DNA of 64,000 bases from UBA6623 sp965217195. Lineage in GTDB: Bacteria > Acidobacteriota > Terriglobia > Bryobacterales > UBA6623. A program made the position numbers and the translations under genes. Location: the NCBI GenBank assembly GCA_965217195.1, contig CBDCHL010000005.1, positions 186,001 through 250,000 of the forward strand, in the 5' to 3' direction. The notes below the pieces were generated by a model, which ran no database searches, was not told the DNA's origin, and worked only from the letters and a program-made list of their open reading frames with translations. This document shows, piece after piece, positions 38,447 through 46,789 of this stretch (position 1 is the first letter of the stretch; the number at the start of each line of letters is the position of its first letter).

Positions 38447-40546
38447 CTAGCGGGCCGCGGCGAGGTCGGGGAGAAAGTTTTCCATGACCCAGATGTCGGT
38501 TTTCAATTGGCCGGCGACATAGGCGATGCGGTTGCCTTCGGGGTGAACGCGGACGCTGCCCCAGCGAAAGCCGGTGAGACCCAGTTTTTCCGGGGCGCCG
38601 CCGTTGACCGAGACTCGCCAGAGTTCAGGATTAGGCCGGCCGAGCTTGTTGTAGTAGAGATATCGGCCGTCGCCAGACCACTCCAAGCCACTGATGCCGA
38701 CTTCTTCGTACGCCCCCTTGATTTCGAGTACCGTCTTGGGCGAACCGCCGGCGACCGGCATCACATACAAGACATTCGCAAGCTCACTACGACCGAAGGC
38801 GAGTTGAGACCCGTCGGGAGACAGCGCCAAGTTGCCGACCGGATGGTCTTCATCGCGGTACAACACTTGCTCTTCTCCGCTTTCGAGGTCTCGGACGCGA
38901 ATCTCCGAGGCGTCGGTACGGGGCCACAGGTTGCTGGTGTAGAAGATACGCTTGCCGTCGAGAGACCAGACGCCTATGGCGCCATAGCCGGGACGGTCGA
39001 TCGGGATACGGTCGACCTCGCCGGTTTCAACGTCAAGTCGAGCGAGAACCCAGCGCTCCTTGTTGTCACGACCGGTCGCCAACAGCGACTTGCCGTCGGG
39101 GGCCCAGCGAAGGTGATTCATCCTCGCATCGGTTCGGAATTCCCAACTCAGCACCCGGTCTCGGCCGGTCTCGAGTGAGAGAAGCACGAGGCTTGGGACG
39201 CCGAAGAGATCGTTGGAAACTCCCCTCATTGAAAAGTAGGCGAGCCGGCGGCCGTCCGGCGACCAAGCCGGCGAAACGTTGGCGCCCATAAACCGCCGGC
39301 TAGCCAATTTGGGATCGCCAACGGCCTTGCCGGTTTTGGGGTCGAGCGTCGCCAGGTAGATGTCTTTCATGCCTGAGGAAACGCCGTAGTAGAACGATCC
39401 GCTTGCCGTCAGTCCCAGCGGCTGAACTCCTCCCAAATTCCGTTTGATCAGTTGGGGAAGGCCGCTTGGTTTTCCGCCGCGCACGCCGATGAGCCAGGCG
39501 CTGAAATCCCCGGTACGGTTGCTTGCGAACAGCACCGAACTACTGTCGGGGGCCCATCCCAGCATTAAGTCCTCGCCGTCAAGGTCGACCAGCATCGTCT
39601 CGCGGCTGCCATCCGCGGCGAGGATGAAAATGTCGCGCTCGTTGTCGTCTCCGCGGGGTGGAAAATCGTAGGCGATGTACTTTCCGTCGGGTGAGATTCG
39701 TCCTTGCGGCCCGCTCCAACCGAAGGATTTCAGGACTCGGACGTCTCCGCTCTCAACAGAGACGAAAGCTAATTGCGAGGTGTTTTCTTTTGTCGCAAAT
39801 ACCGTGAGGATTTCTTTCCCGTCAGGTGTCCAGCTGATGGGATCCAAATAAGGCGTTTGATCGTTGGCGTAGACGATGACGGGTTCCGAGGGGCCGGGGC
39901 CGGGGCCGACCTCGACTACTCGGAGGTCGTAGTGTCCCTCGGGACAGCAGAAGGAATAGGCAACGCGGTCGCCGCTCGGCGAAACCACGGATTTGTAGGC
40001 AAAGTGAACCGGCTCGTTCCACTTTCCATCGTCGGCCAGAAAGCGGTTTTCGCCCGTTTCGAGATCGTGGAGGGCAAGGTTCCCGGTTTCCCAGTGACTA
40101 TAGGAAAGAAATGCGCCTTGGGGAGAGGGCCCGCCGTGGAAGTCGGCCTCGGATTCATTCCAGACTTGGCGCACAACGATGCCGGATCCTTCCCCGGCGC
40201 GGGCCTCCTCGGGACCGAAGTGCGGGCCGTTGCCGACCGAGATCAGCGAGAGCAGCAAGACCAGAGCAAAGGCGACGGAGGGTAGGGGCTTTCTCCAAGG
40301 CGGCGCCGGCGGACTCTTGGCGGTGGGGCTGCGGGAGTTGCGCCAAGCGTCGAGTTCGCTCGGGTAGGCGTAGACGGAACTCCGGGCATGATGGCGGTGA
40401 CGATGGACCGGCAAGCCCTCGCTATCCTCCCAGCGCTTGGCCGTTCGGACGTTGCGTTGGAGGTAGTTGGCGATTTCCTTCCAAGATTCGAGGGGTTGCT
40501 CTTTCGTAGATTCCTTGTCGGTTTGAGGGTGGGGGTCGGAAGGCAT
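38447..40546 (-). CDS. Membrane regulator: HTH + TolB/PD40 propeller (paralogue 2)
   Basis: A 699-residue paralogue of the neighbouring gene, same domain order. HTH: PLESWKEIANYLQRNVRTAKRW, EGLPVHRHRHHARSSVYAYP (residues about 20-65); membrane helix (VAFALVLLLSLISVGNG); then PD40 repeats (VVSPSGDRVAYSF, SWTPDGKEILTVF, ISPDGKYIAYDFP, LSPDGSQLAFGRS). The stretch SLISVGNGPHFGPEEARA just after the membrane is identical in both paralogues, suggesting recent duplication or selection. The start at 40546 follows AGGAG. Separate transcription is possible, as REP-like element C lies between the two genes. Confidence 0.88.
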   Translation of the reverse strand: MPSDPHPQTDKESTKEQPLESWKEIANYLQRNVRTAKRWEDSEGLPVHRHRHHARSSVYAYPSELDAWRNSRSPTAKSPPAPPWRKPLPSVAFALVLLLSLISVGNGPHFGPEEARAGEGSGIVVRQVWNESEADFHGGPSPQGAFLSYSHWETGNLALHDLETGENRFLADDGKWNEPVHFAYKSVVSPSGDRVAYSFCCPEGHYDLRVVEVGPGPGPSEPVIVYANDQTPYLDPISWTPDGKEILTVFATKENTSQLAFVSVESGDVRVLKSFGWSGPQGRISPDGKYIAYDFPPRGDDNERDIFILAADGSRETMLVDLDGEDLMLGWAPDSSSVLFASNRTGDFSAWLIGVRGGKPSGLPQLIKRNLGGVQPLGLTASGSFYYGVSSGMKDIYLATLDPKTGKAVGDPKLASRRFMGANVSPAWSPDGRRLAYFSMRGVSNDLFGVPSLVLLSLETGRDRVLSWEFRTDARMNHLRWAPDGKSLLATGRDNKERWVLARLDVETGEVDRIPIDRPGYGAIGVWSLDGKRIFYTSNLWPRTDASEIRVRDLESGEEQVLYRDEDHPVGNLALSPDGSQLAFGRSELANVLYVMPVAGGSPKTVLEIKGAYEEVGISGLEWSGDGRYLYYNKLGRPNPELWRVSVNGGAPEKLGLTGFRWGSVRVHPEGNRIAYVAGQLKTDIWVMENFLPDLAAAR

Positions 40547-40746
40547 TGTGCTCGCTCCTATTCGAAAGGGGGTCGGACAGGTGAAATATCGGTCTGCAAG
40601 GACGATCGTAAGTCGGTTTTGGGATAAGCGCAAGCGCCATGTGGGGACAGGAGGGCAATGGCACCAAATGCCCGATGTGGGGGCTGCTTTTTTGGGGTTG
40701 GGGGGGCTCGGGTGAGGTGATTTATAGAGGCCGAATTGCTGTAAAG

Positions 40747-40803
40747 GAAGACACGGCGGCATGAATGCCGCCGCGGCTCGCCTGGAGGCGCGCGCCACGT
40801 CGG
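40747..40803. repeat. REP-like hairpin element B
   Basis: Near-identical to element A except in the hairpin core, GGCGGCAT-GA-ATGCCGCC, which has gained a base pair on each side. It lies 31 bases beyond the stop of the SDR gene (40835, minus strand) and upstream of the HTH paralogue at 40546. Confidence 0.75.
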
Positions 40804-40834
40804 AGGGCGCGACGTCCGTGGGCGCGAGGTCGGT

Positions 40835-41590
40835 TTAGTAGGTGGCGCGGCCGCCGCTAACGTCGTAGACTTGGCCGGTTACGAACGAGCAGTCGGGGCT
40901 TGCTAGGAAATGCACGACGGCGGCGACTTCTTCTATGGTGCCGGTGCGGCCGCGCGGGATGCGGGAGGTCATGTACTCGACTTGGTCGGTAGTGAGTTGG
41001 TCGAGGATCGGCGTGCGAATCACGGTGGGAGTGACGGCGTTGACGCAAATATTCAGCGTCGCGACCTCTTTTGCAATGGACTTCGACATTGCGATCACTC
41101 CGCCCTTTGACGCCGAATAGGCCGTCATGTTGGGGTTGCCTTCCTTGCCCGCCAGCGAGGCGATATTTACCACACGGCCGTAGTCACGCTCACGCATGTG
41201 CGGCATCACCGCGCGGCAGCACCGGAACACGCCACTTAGATTGACGCGGATGACGCTTTCCCAATCTTCGTCGGTTTGCTCCCAGACCGGCGCGGCGCGG
41301 CCCGCGATACCGGCGTTGTTCACGAGGATGTCGATCTTACCGTCGCGGTCAAGAACGGTCTTAACGGCGGCTTCGACCGAAGCATTATCAGAGACGTTCA
41401 GCGAGACGGCGTGAGCTTTTCCGCCATCAGCGGCCAGCTTGGCGGCAACTGCCCCGGCCTTGTCGAGCGCCAGGTCGGCTACGACCACTTCGGCGCCCGC
41501 GCGGGCGAGGCGAGAAGCAATGCCCTCCCCTATACCCTGGGCGGCGCCGGTGATGAGAGCGGTGTGTCCGGAAAGATCGAAGTTCATCAT
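40835..41590 (-). CDS. SDR-family oxidoreductase (FabG-like)
   Basis: NAD(P)-dependent short-chain dehydrogenase of 251 residues. The cofactor loop is ITGAAQGIGEGIASRLA, NNAGIAG follows, and the Ser-Tyr-Lys triad appears as NIASLAG and YSASKGG. The C-terminal VTGQVYDVSGGRATY is typical of 3-oxoacyl-ACP reductase-like members. The acidic ADLAL at the second strand end suggests NAD rather than NADP, which argues against a strict FabG role. It is the last gene of the housekeeping run and its ATG overlaps the rplI stop by four bases. Confidence 0.88.
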   Translation of the reverse strand: MMNFDLSGHTALITGAAQGIGEGIASRLARAGAEVVVADLALDKAGAVAAKLAADGGKAHAVSLNVSDNASVEAAVKTVLDRDGKIDILVNNAGIAGRAAPVWEQTDEDWESVIRVNLSGVFRCCRAVMPHMRERDYGRVVNIASLAGKEGNPNMTAYSASKGGVIAMSKSIAKEVATLNICVNAVTPTVIRTPILDQLTTDQVEYMTSRIPRGRTGTIEEVAAVVHFLASPDCSFVTGQVYDVSGGRATY

Positions 41591-42240
41591 TCGACCCGGT
41601 CTTCGCCGGAGTCGTCTTCGGACGCGTTCGCTTCAGGGGTATCGGCTTCAGCGGTTTCGGCCGCGGCTTCTTCGCTCGGCACTTCGGCCTGTTCAGACTC
41701 GGCCGCCTCGGCGGTTTCCTGAGCGGAAGCTTGCGGGGTTTCCGGCGCCTCCCCTGCGGCGGATTCGTCCCCTTCCTCGGCTTCGTGTTCCCGCCCTTCA
41801 GCAAGAACCCGAACGGTCATCGGCAGGTCGATGTCTCGGTGCAGATGCACTTTGACGTCATGTTCCCCCACCATGCGTATCGGCCGATCGATCAGAATCT
41901 TGTGGCGATCCACCGTATAACCGAGTTTTTCGATTTCAGCCGCGATGTCACGCGAGGTCACCGAACCGAACAATTGGTCCGCGTCGCCGGCGCGGGCGAC
42001 AATCCGAATCGTGAGTCCGGAGAGAACCTCGGCCAATTTTTCGGCGTCTCCCCGCAGGTTCGCGGCCTCGCGGTCGGCCGCTGTCCGCATTTGGTCAATC
42101 TGGGTCTTGTTGGTCGCGGTCGCCGGAATAGCGAGCTGCTTCGGGAACAGATAGTTGCGGGCGTACCCCGGTGCAACGCGAACGACATCGCCCTTCGAAC
42201 CCAGCTTCAAAACCTCATCAGTCAGGATGACTTCCACCAT
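41587..42240 (-). CDS. rplI: 50S ribosomal protein L9 with long acidic C-terminal tail
   Basis: Residues 1-148 match L9: MVEVILTDEVLKLGSKGDVVRVAPGYARNYLFPK with the rRNA-binding N-domain, a central helix and the C-domain. About 70 more residues follow, made almost entirely of Glu, Ala, Ser, Asp and Gln (EREHEAEEGDESAAG... to SEDDSGEDRVE). L9 is normally about 148 residues, so the tail is an addition. It lies 13 bases after rpsR in the rpsF-rpsR-rplI order. Confidence 0.95.
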   Translation of the reverse strand: MVEVILTDEVLKLGSKGDVVRVAPGYARNYLFPKQLAIPATATNKTQIDQMRTAADREAANLRGDAEKLAEVLSGLTIRIVARAGDADQLFGSVTSRDIAAEIEKLGYTVDRHKILIDRPIRMVGEHDVKVHLHRDIDLPMTVRVLAEGREHEAEEGDESAAGEAPETPQASAQETAEAAESEQAEVPSEEAAAETAEADTPEANASEDDSGEDRVE

Positions 42241-42253
42241 CGTTGTCGGCTCC

Positions 42254-42988
42254 TTATTCGCTCGGCGCCTTGGCGACTTCCACTTTCGGGCCGGTTACCG
42301 AATCACGATCGCCGGCAAACGGCAGCAAGGCGATGTTGCGCGCCCGCTTGATGGCGATCTTGAGCTTCCGTTGATGCATAGCACTGAGGCCCGTATGCCG
42401 TCGCGGCAAAATCTTGCCGCGATCGCCGATAAACTGCTTCAACATCTGCGCGTCTTTATAGTTGATGTGGTCGATCTTGTTGACACTGAAGTAGTCAACT
42501 TTCTTGCGGCGATAGAAACGACGGCCGCCGGGACGTCCTCCGCGCGGGCGGTCGCGGGGGCCGCGGTCACCGCGGGGCGGGGGGCGGTCGCCGCCGCGCG
42601 CCCCACCTTGAGGCCGGGAGGCGCCGGCCGCTGGAGCGTCGGCCTTCTTTTCAGTCGCTGCCGCAGCTGCCACGGGCTTTGCTGCGGTCGCGGCGGTTGC
42701 GGCATCCAGCTTCGCTTCCGTCGCGGCGGGCTTTACTTCGGCCGCGGCGGTTGCGGCATCCGGCTTCGCTTCCGTCGCGGCGGGCGTTGCCGCGGGCTCT
42801 ACTTCGGTCGCGGCGGTTGCGGCATCCGGCTTCGCTTCCGTCGCGGCGGGCGTTGCCGCGGGCTCTACTTCGGTCGCGGCGGTTGCGGCATCCGGCTTCG
42901 CTTCCGTCGCGGCGATTGCGGCATCCGGCTTGGCCTCGGTTGGATCGGCATTCGCTTTGGTTTCAGGGGCGTTTTCTTGTTCAGGCAT
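42254..42988 (-). CDS. rpsR: 30S ribosomal protein S18 with large repetitive N-terminal extension
   Basis: The last 88 residues (from RRFYRRKKVDYFSVNKIDHINYKD... to RNIALLPF) are a normal S18. The first 156 residues are additional: an Ala/Glu/Lys/Pro/Thr-rich part with 22-residue repeats (EVEPAATPAATEAKPDAATAA) and then an RGG/RPxG-rich basic part (GGARGGDRPPPRGDRGPRD). S18 is normally 75-90 residues. The ATG at 42988 is well placed between rpsF and rpsR (21-base gap) and no closer start exists in the basic part before the core except inside it, so the extension is probably translated. The core lies in the small-subunit platform next to S6 and S11. Confidence 0.9.
   Translation of the reverse strand: MPEQENAPETKANADPTEAKPDAAIAATEAKPDAATAATEVEPAATPAATEAKPDAATAATEVEPAATPAATEAKPDAATAAAEVKPAATEAKLDAATAATAAKPVAAAAATEKKADAPAAGASRPQGGARGGDRPPPRGDRGPRDRPRGGRPGGRRFYRRKKVDYFSVNKIDHINYKDAQMLKQFIGDRGKILPRRHTGLSAMHQRKLKIAIKRARNIALLPFAGDRDSVTGPKVEVAKAPSE
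42744..42914. repeat. 66-bp tandem repeat inside rpsR
   Basis: Two complete adjacent units (42744-42809 and 42810-42875), and a third partial unit (42876-42914), the full ones nearly identical. They encode the 22-residue Ala/Glu/Pro-rich units of the S18 extension. Units of 66 bases keep the frame, so unit gain or loss alters length without breaking S18. Confidence 0.9.
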
Positions 42989-43009
42989 GATTCCTCCGTG
43001 GATTCCGCT

Positions 43010-43438
43010 CTACGTTGCCGGCTGCGCGGGCTTTGCGGGCGCGGCGGGCCTTGCGCGGTCCATCGGTCCCGACCTCTCGTCCCGAGTGCCTTTCTTGGCC
43101 GCTCGTTGTTCTCGTTTCGCGCGAAGCTTCTCCACCCGTTTCAAGTCTTCATCAATTCGCACCGTCATGTACTTGATAACAGTGTCAGTCACCTTGAGCC
43201 GCCGTTCAATTTCCTTCGAGAGACCGGCGTTGGATTCCACGGAGTATTGAACCAGTATGTAGTGCCCTTCGTTGTACCGTTTCACGCTGTAGGCAAGTCT
43301 GCGCTTTCCCCACCGCTCGACCTTGTCGACGGTTCCGTGCCCTTCCGTAATTGTTGTGGTGACTTGGTCTAGGGTAGCGTCAATCTCTTCGTCCGGAGCC
43401 TCCGGACGGACTATGAATATCGTTTCGTAGATTCTCAT
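43010..43438 (-). CDS. rpsF: 30S ribosomal protein S6
   Basis: A 142-residue S6: MRIYETIFIVRPEAPDEEID, WGKRRLAYSVKRYNEGHYILVQY and the IERRLKVTDTVIKYMTVRID segment. Family members are usually about 95-110 residues; here a basic Arg/Lys/Ala/Pro tail (about 105-142) is added. Its ATG overlaps the pth stop by ATGA. S6 pairs with S18 on the 30S platform, and both genes are adjacent here with unusual tails. No ssb gene lies between them. Confidence 0.95.
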   Translation of the reverse strand: MRIYETIFIVRPEAPDEEIDATLDQVTTTITEGHGTVDKVERWGKRRLAYSVKRYNEGHYILVQYSVESNAGLSKEIERRLKVTDTVIKYMTVRIDEDLKRVEKLRAKREQRAAKKGTRDERSGPMDRARPAAPAKPAQPAT

Positions 43439-44049
43439 TTCGCTTCTTGCTCTCCATCGGCGCGACGGTTGATTTCCGTCATGGCCTTAGCGGCGCCGTC
43501 GGATAAATACAGTCGAACCGCCTCGGCGGCTCGATCAAGAAACTCATCCAACTGCTCTCTCTGTTCCCTTCCAAACGGACGCAGAACAAAGTCCGCGCCG
43601 TCTCCGTACGGTCGGCCTGGATCGATCCCCAGCCGCAACCGAGGGAACTCGTTGGTTCCCAGTTTGTCGATCACCGAGGCCACGCCTTTGTGGCCGCCGG
43701 CCGACCCTTGCAATCGCAACCGCAGGGTGTCCCACGGCAGCGCCAAATCGTCAAAGATGATCAGCGTGCCGCCCGGCTCGACCTCGTAGCGACTCAGCAA
43801 CGCTCTTACCGGCCCGCCGCTGAGATTCATGAAAGACAGCGGTTTGGCCAGCACAACAGGCAGCCCGGTAACTTCTCCCCGGCCGACCAAACTGTTTTCC
43901 TCCGGCCGCGTAACTCGGATACCACTTTCCGAAGCCAGGCGGTCAATCGTCAAAAAACCCAAGTTATGCGGCGTCGACTGATATTCCGGCCCCGGGTTCC
44001 CAAGCCCGACGATCAACAACGGCGCACCGTGATCGGATCCCTTCGGCAT
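43435..44049 (-). CDS. pth: Peptidyl-tRNA hydrolase
   Basis: A 204-residue Pth that frees tRNA from peptidyl-tRNA. The N-terminus LLIVGLGNPGPEYQSTPHNLGFLTIDRLA contains the catalytic His (TPHN). KPLSFMNLSGGPV, IIFDDLALPWDTLRL and GSAGGHKGVASVIDKLG complete the family pattern. The ATG at 44049 is used; longer frames upstream are not homologous. Position between rplY and rpsF, with a 4-base overlap into rpsF, is a common arrangement. Confidence 0.95.
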   Translation of the reverse strand: MPKGSDHGAPLLIVGLGNPGPEYQSTPHNLGFLTIDRLASESGIRVTRPEENSLVGRGEVTGLPVVLAKPLSFMNLSGGPVRALLSRYEVEPGGTLIIFDDLALPWDTLRLRLQGSAGGHKGVASVIDKLGTNEFPRLRLGIDPGRPYGDGADFVLRPFGREQREQLDEFLDRAAEAVRLYLSDGAAKAMTEINRRADGEQEAK

Positions 44050-44116
44050 CGAGTCCACAATACGCCGGCACGGATCTCCGAGAATGCGGTCGTCTGTCCG
44101 GTCGCGGTACCGACAG

Positions 44117-44791
44117 CTATTCGGTCTTGGCCTCTTCGGTGGGCTGCTCCGCGGCGCCTTCCGCCGCGCCTTCGCCCTCGACCTCGACGCCCTCGACGGC
44201 CTCCTCTTCCTCGGTTTCCTCCTTCTCGACTTTCGGCGCAACGACGTGCACGACCACACGCTCGGGACGGCTCAAATAGCTATAGGCCTCCGATTCGGGC
44301 AGATCACTCACTCGAATCGCCTCGCCAATGTGCAGTTCCGTAATGTCGATTTCAATCGCCGAGGGAACCTCGAGAGGTAGGCATTCGATCTCCACCTGGC
44401 GACTGATCTGCTCCACCAAACCGGCCTGTTCCCTAACACCGACCGCGAGGCCGGCCGTAACCACCGGCACGCGGGCATGAACTTTCTTCGTCAAATCGAG
44501 CCTCTGCATATCGACGTGCAGCAGAGTTCCCTTCACCGGATCAACTTGCCAATCCACCGCCAAGGCGGGAGACTGCTCGCTGCCGTCGACCTTGAGGTTC
44601 AAAATAGTGTTGTGTCCTGACGGCGACTTGAGAAGCGTCGTCATTTTCTTGCTGTCCACGGCGACGGAGACCGCTTCCTGACCCAAACCGTATAGCACGC
44701 CGGGTACTTCCCCCCGCATGCGCAGGCGTCGCGCCGCATTCTTGCCGCGCTCGTCGCGGACGCTTACTTCGAAATCCAGTTGATCCTGCAA
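44117..44791 (-). CDS. rplY: 50S ribosomal protein L25/Ctc
   Basis: A 224-residue general stress L25 (Ctc-type): 5S-rRNA-binding N-domain (LDFEVSVRDERGKNAARRLRMRGEVPGVLYGLG), then the beta-rich C-domain (GTLLHVDMQRLDLTKKVHARVPV). An acidic Glu/Ala tail of about 40 residues closes the protein. Tails of this type are common in Ctc proteins. It is about 70 bases upstream of pth in the housekeeping run. Confidence 0.95.
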   Translation of the reverse strand: MQDQLDFEVSVRDERGKNAARRLRMRGEVPGVLYGLGQEAVSVAVDSKKMTTLLKSPSGHNTILNLKVDGSEQSPALAVDWQVDPVKGTLLHVDMQRLDLTKKVHARVPVVTAGLAVGVREQAGLVEQISRQVEIECLPLEVPSAIEIDITELHIGEAIRVSDLPESEAYSYLSRPERVVVHVVAPKVEKEETEEEEAVEGVEVEGEGAAEGAAEQPTEEAKTE

Positions 44792-44873
44792 AATCTCCTC
44801 CCGGAGTCTCGCGCCCGAAGTTTCCTAAGCGGTTGGCCGGCGCGCATTTCTGGCGCTTGCCCCTGCGCTTGGA

Positions 44874-45845
44874 TTAGAGGAATAGCCGGCTTACCGATGT
44901 CTCCTCGTAAATCGATTCGATCGCGCCGGCCAGCATGGGAGCAACGCTGAGCTGGTGCATCTTCCCGCAAGCCGCCGCCCTCGGCGACAAAGGGATGGAA
45001 TCGCTCACTACAAGCTCGGCAAGCTCTGATGCCTCAATATGATCCAGTGCCTCGCCTGACAGCACGGGATGCGTGCAACAGGCATACACCCCCAGCGCGC
45101 CCTGCTCACGCAGAGCGGCTACTCCTTTCACTAGTGTACCTGCCGTATCCACCAAGTCGTCAACAATCAAGCAGGTTCTTCCCTTGACGTCCCCGATGAC
45201 ATGCATCACTTCCGCGACATTGGCTTGGTCGCGACGCTTGTCGATGATCGCCAAGGGTGCGGCCAGCCTTTTTCCGAAAGCCCGCGCCCGTTCGACACCC
45301 CCCGCGTCGGGTGAGACGACCGTCAGATCGGGCAACTCCAGTTTCTTCAGATACTTCACCATTACCGGAGCGGCAAATAGATGGTCAACAGGAATGTCGA
45401 AGAAGCCTTGTATCTGGCCCGCGTGGAGATCGAGCGACAGAACCCGATCGGCACCCGCGGTGACGATCATACTCGCCACCAGTTTTGCCGAAATCGGGAC
45501 CCGCGGCCTGTCTTTGCGGTCTTGACGCGAATACCCGTAATAGGGCATCACGGCGGTAATGCGTTTCGCCGAGGCCCGCCGCAGCGCGTCGGTCATCAGC
45601 AACAGTTCCATCAAATTGCGATCGACCGGCGTGCAGGTCGGCTGGACAACAAATACATCCATGCCGCGGACGTTCTCCTTCACCTGAAGGTAGATCTCGC
45701 CGTCCGAAAACGTTTTGATCGAGCAATCCCCGAGTGGCACCCCAAGCTCCCGGCAAATGCTGTCGCTCAACGCCGGGTTCGCGGTACCGGTAAAAACGCG
45801 CAGCCGGTTGAGCGGCTTTTCTCGCACGGGTTGGGGTGATGCCAT
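44874..45845 (-). CDS. prs: Ribose-phosphate pyrophosphokinase
   Basis: PRPP synthetase of 323 residues making PRPP from ribose-5-phosphate and ATP for nucleotide, His and Trp synthesis. Landmarks: FTGTANPALSDSICRELG and the flexible loop region with YGYSRQDRKDRPR, the metal-binding segment SLDLHAGQIQGFFDIPVDHLFA, and the PRPP loop CLIVDDLVDTAGTL. Length is typical. It is nine bases downstream of ispE and upstream of rplY in a co-oriented run; apt, which consumes PRPP, is three genes upstream. Confidence 0.97.
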   Translation of the reverse strand: MASPQPVREKPLNRLRVFTGTANPALSDSICRELGVPLGDCSIKTFSDGEIYLQVKENVRGMDVFVVQPTCTPVDRNLMELLLMTDALRRASAKRITAVMPYYGYSRQDRKDRPRVPISAKLVASMIVTAGADRVLSLDLHAGQIQGFFDIPVDHLFAAPVMVKYLKKLELPDLTVVSPDAGGVERARAFGKRLAAPLAIIDKRRDQANVAEVMHVIGDVKGRTCLIVDDLVDTAGTLVKGVAALREQGALGVYACCTHPVLSGEALDHIEASELAELVVSDSIPLSPRAAACGKMHQLSVAPMLAGAIESIYEETSVSRLFL

Positions 45846-45854
45846 GATGCTGAC

Positions 45855-46787
45855 TTAGTGATCGCGCCGCCAAATCGAGCGGTAGGACCGCCGATCCAGC
45901 GTCTTGACGACGTAGGTCTCACCCGGGAATGCGCCTAGGGATTTTCGAGCTTCGCCGGCAGCCTTGCGGTCGGCGAAAATACCGAACAGAGCCGACCCGC
46001 TTCCCGACAGCGATGCCGTCGACGCCCCCGCCCGAAGAAGGCGCTGCTTCCATTTCCGCAGCTCGGGATGAGCCTTGAAAATGACGGATTCGAAGTCGTT
46101 CGGTGGTAGTTTAGCGGCGCTTGACGCTAGGACGCCCTCAGGCCCGGAAATATTGGCGCAGAAACCACCTATGATATGTTGCCGCCGCTCGGCTGTCAAT
46201 TCTGAACGTTTTTCGGCGCGGCTTTCCGCCAGATTCCGGTAGGCTTCGGCGGTAGAAATCGCCCTATCAGGAGCAAGAAGAACCAGCCAACGCTTCGGCG
46301 CGTCGGGCAGCGGATAAATCTCTTCTCCCCGACCCACGCCGACGGCGGCGCCGCCCAGCAAAAAAAATGGTGCATCACTGCCAATTTGGGAAGCGATGTC
46401 GTACAGCATTGCGACAGTCGGCGCCGGCCGTAGCAAGAGTCTGAGCGCCGCAAGGACGGCAGCGGCGTCACTGGAACCTCCGCCCAGGCCCGCACCGGCG
46501 GGAATCCGCTTTTCCAGGACAATCCGCACCCGGCCCTGATACTTCCCCGCCTTCAGCAGCGTGGTGGCCGTTTGAGCGGCCAAATTCTTGGGCCCGGCAA
46601 GCTCGGCAACGTTGCAATCGAGCGATACTTCACCGTCGCCCTGCCGGGTGTAGGCGACCGAGAGGCGATCGGCTAAAGAAATCGTTTGGAAGACGGTTCG
46701 CAGTTCGTGGTAACCGTCGTCGCGCCGGCCCAGGATTCGCAGTCCAAGGTTGATCTTCGCCGGCGCCGACCCGCTGAGAGTGGGCAT
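45855..46787 (-). CDS. ispE: 4-diphosphocytidyl-2-C-methyl-D-erythritol kinase
   Basis: A 310-residue GHMP kinase of the MEP isoprenoid pathway, phosphorylating CDP-ME. N-terminal SAPAKINLGLRILGRRDDGYHEL is diagnostic; the ATP-binding motif is PAGAGLGGGSSDAAAVL. The C-terminal STASLSGSGSALFGIF matches the third GHMP motif. It lies two bases after apt and nine before prs; the pairing ispE-prs is common. Confidence 0.96.
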   Translation of the reverse strand: MPTLSGSAPAKINLGLRILGRRDDGYHELRTVFQTISLADRLSVAYTRQGDGEVSLDCNVAELAGPKNLAAQTATTLLKAGKYQGRVRIVLEKRIPAGAGLGGGSSDAAAVLAALRLLLRPAPTVAMLYDIASQIGSDAPFFLLGGAAVGVGRGEEIYPLPDAPKRWLVLLAPDRAISTAEAYRNLAESRAEKRSELTAERRQHIIGGFCANISGPEGVLASSAAKLPPNDFESVIFKAHPELRKWKQRLLRAGASTASLSGSGSALFGIFADRKAAGEARKSLGAFPGETYVVKTLDRRSYRSIWRRDH

Positions 46788-46789
46788 GC

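Noticed and set aside
42744..42914. Regular repeats in rpsR as a possible CRISPR array
   Set aside because: Units are adjacent without spacers, in frame, and translate into a continuous low-complexity protein.
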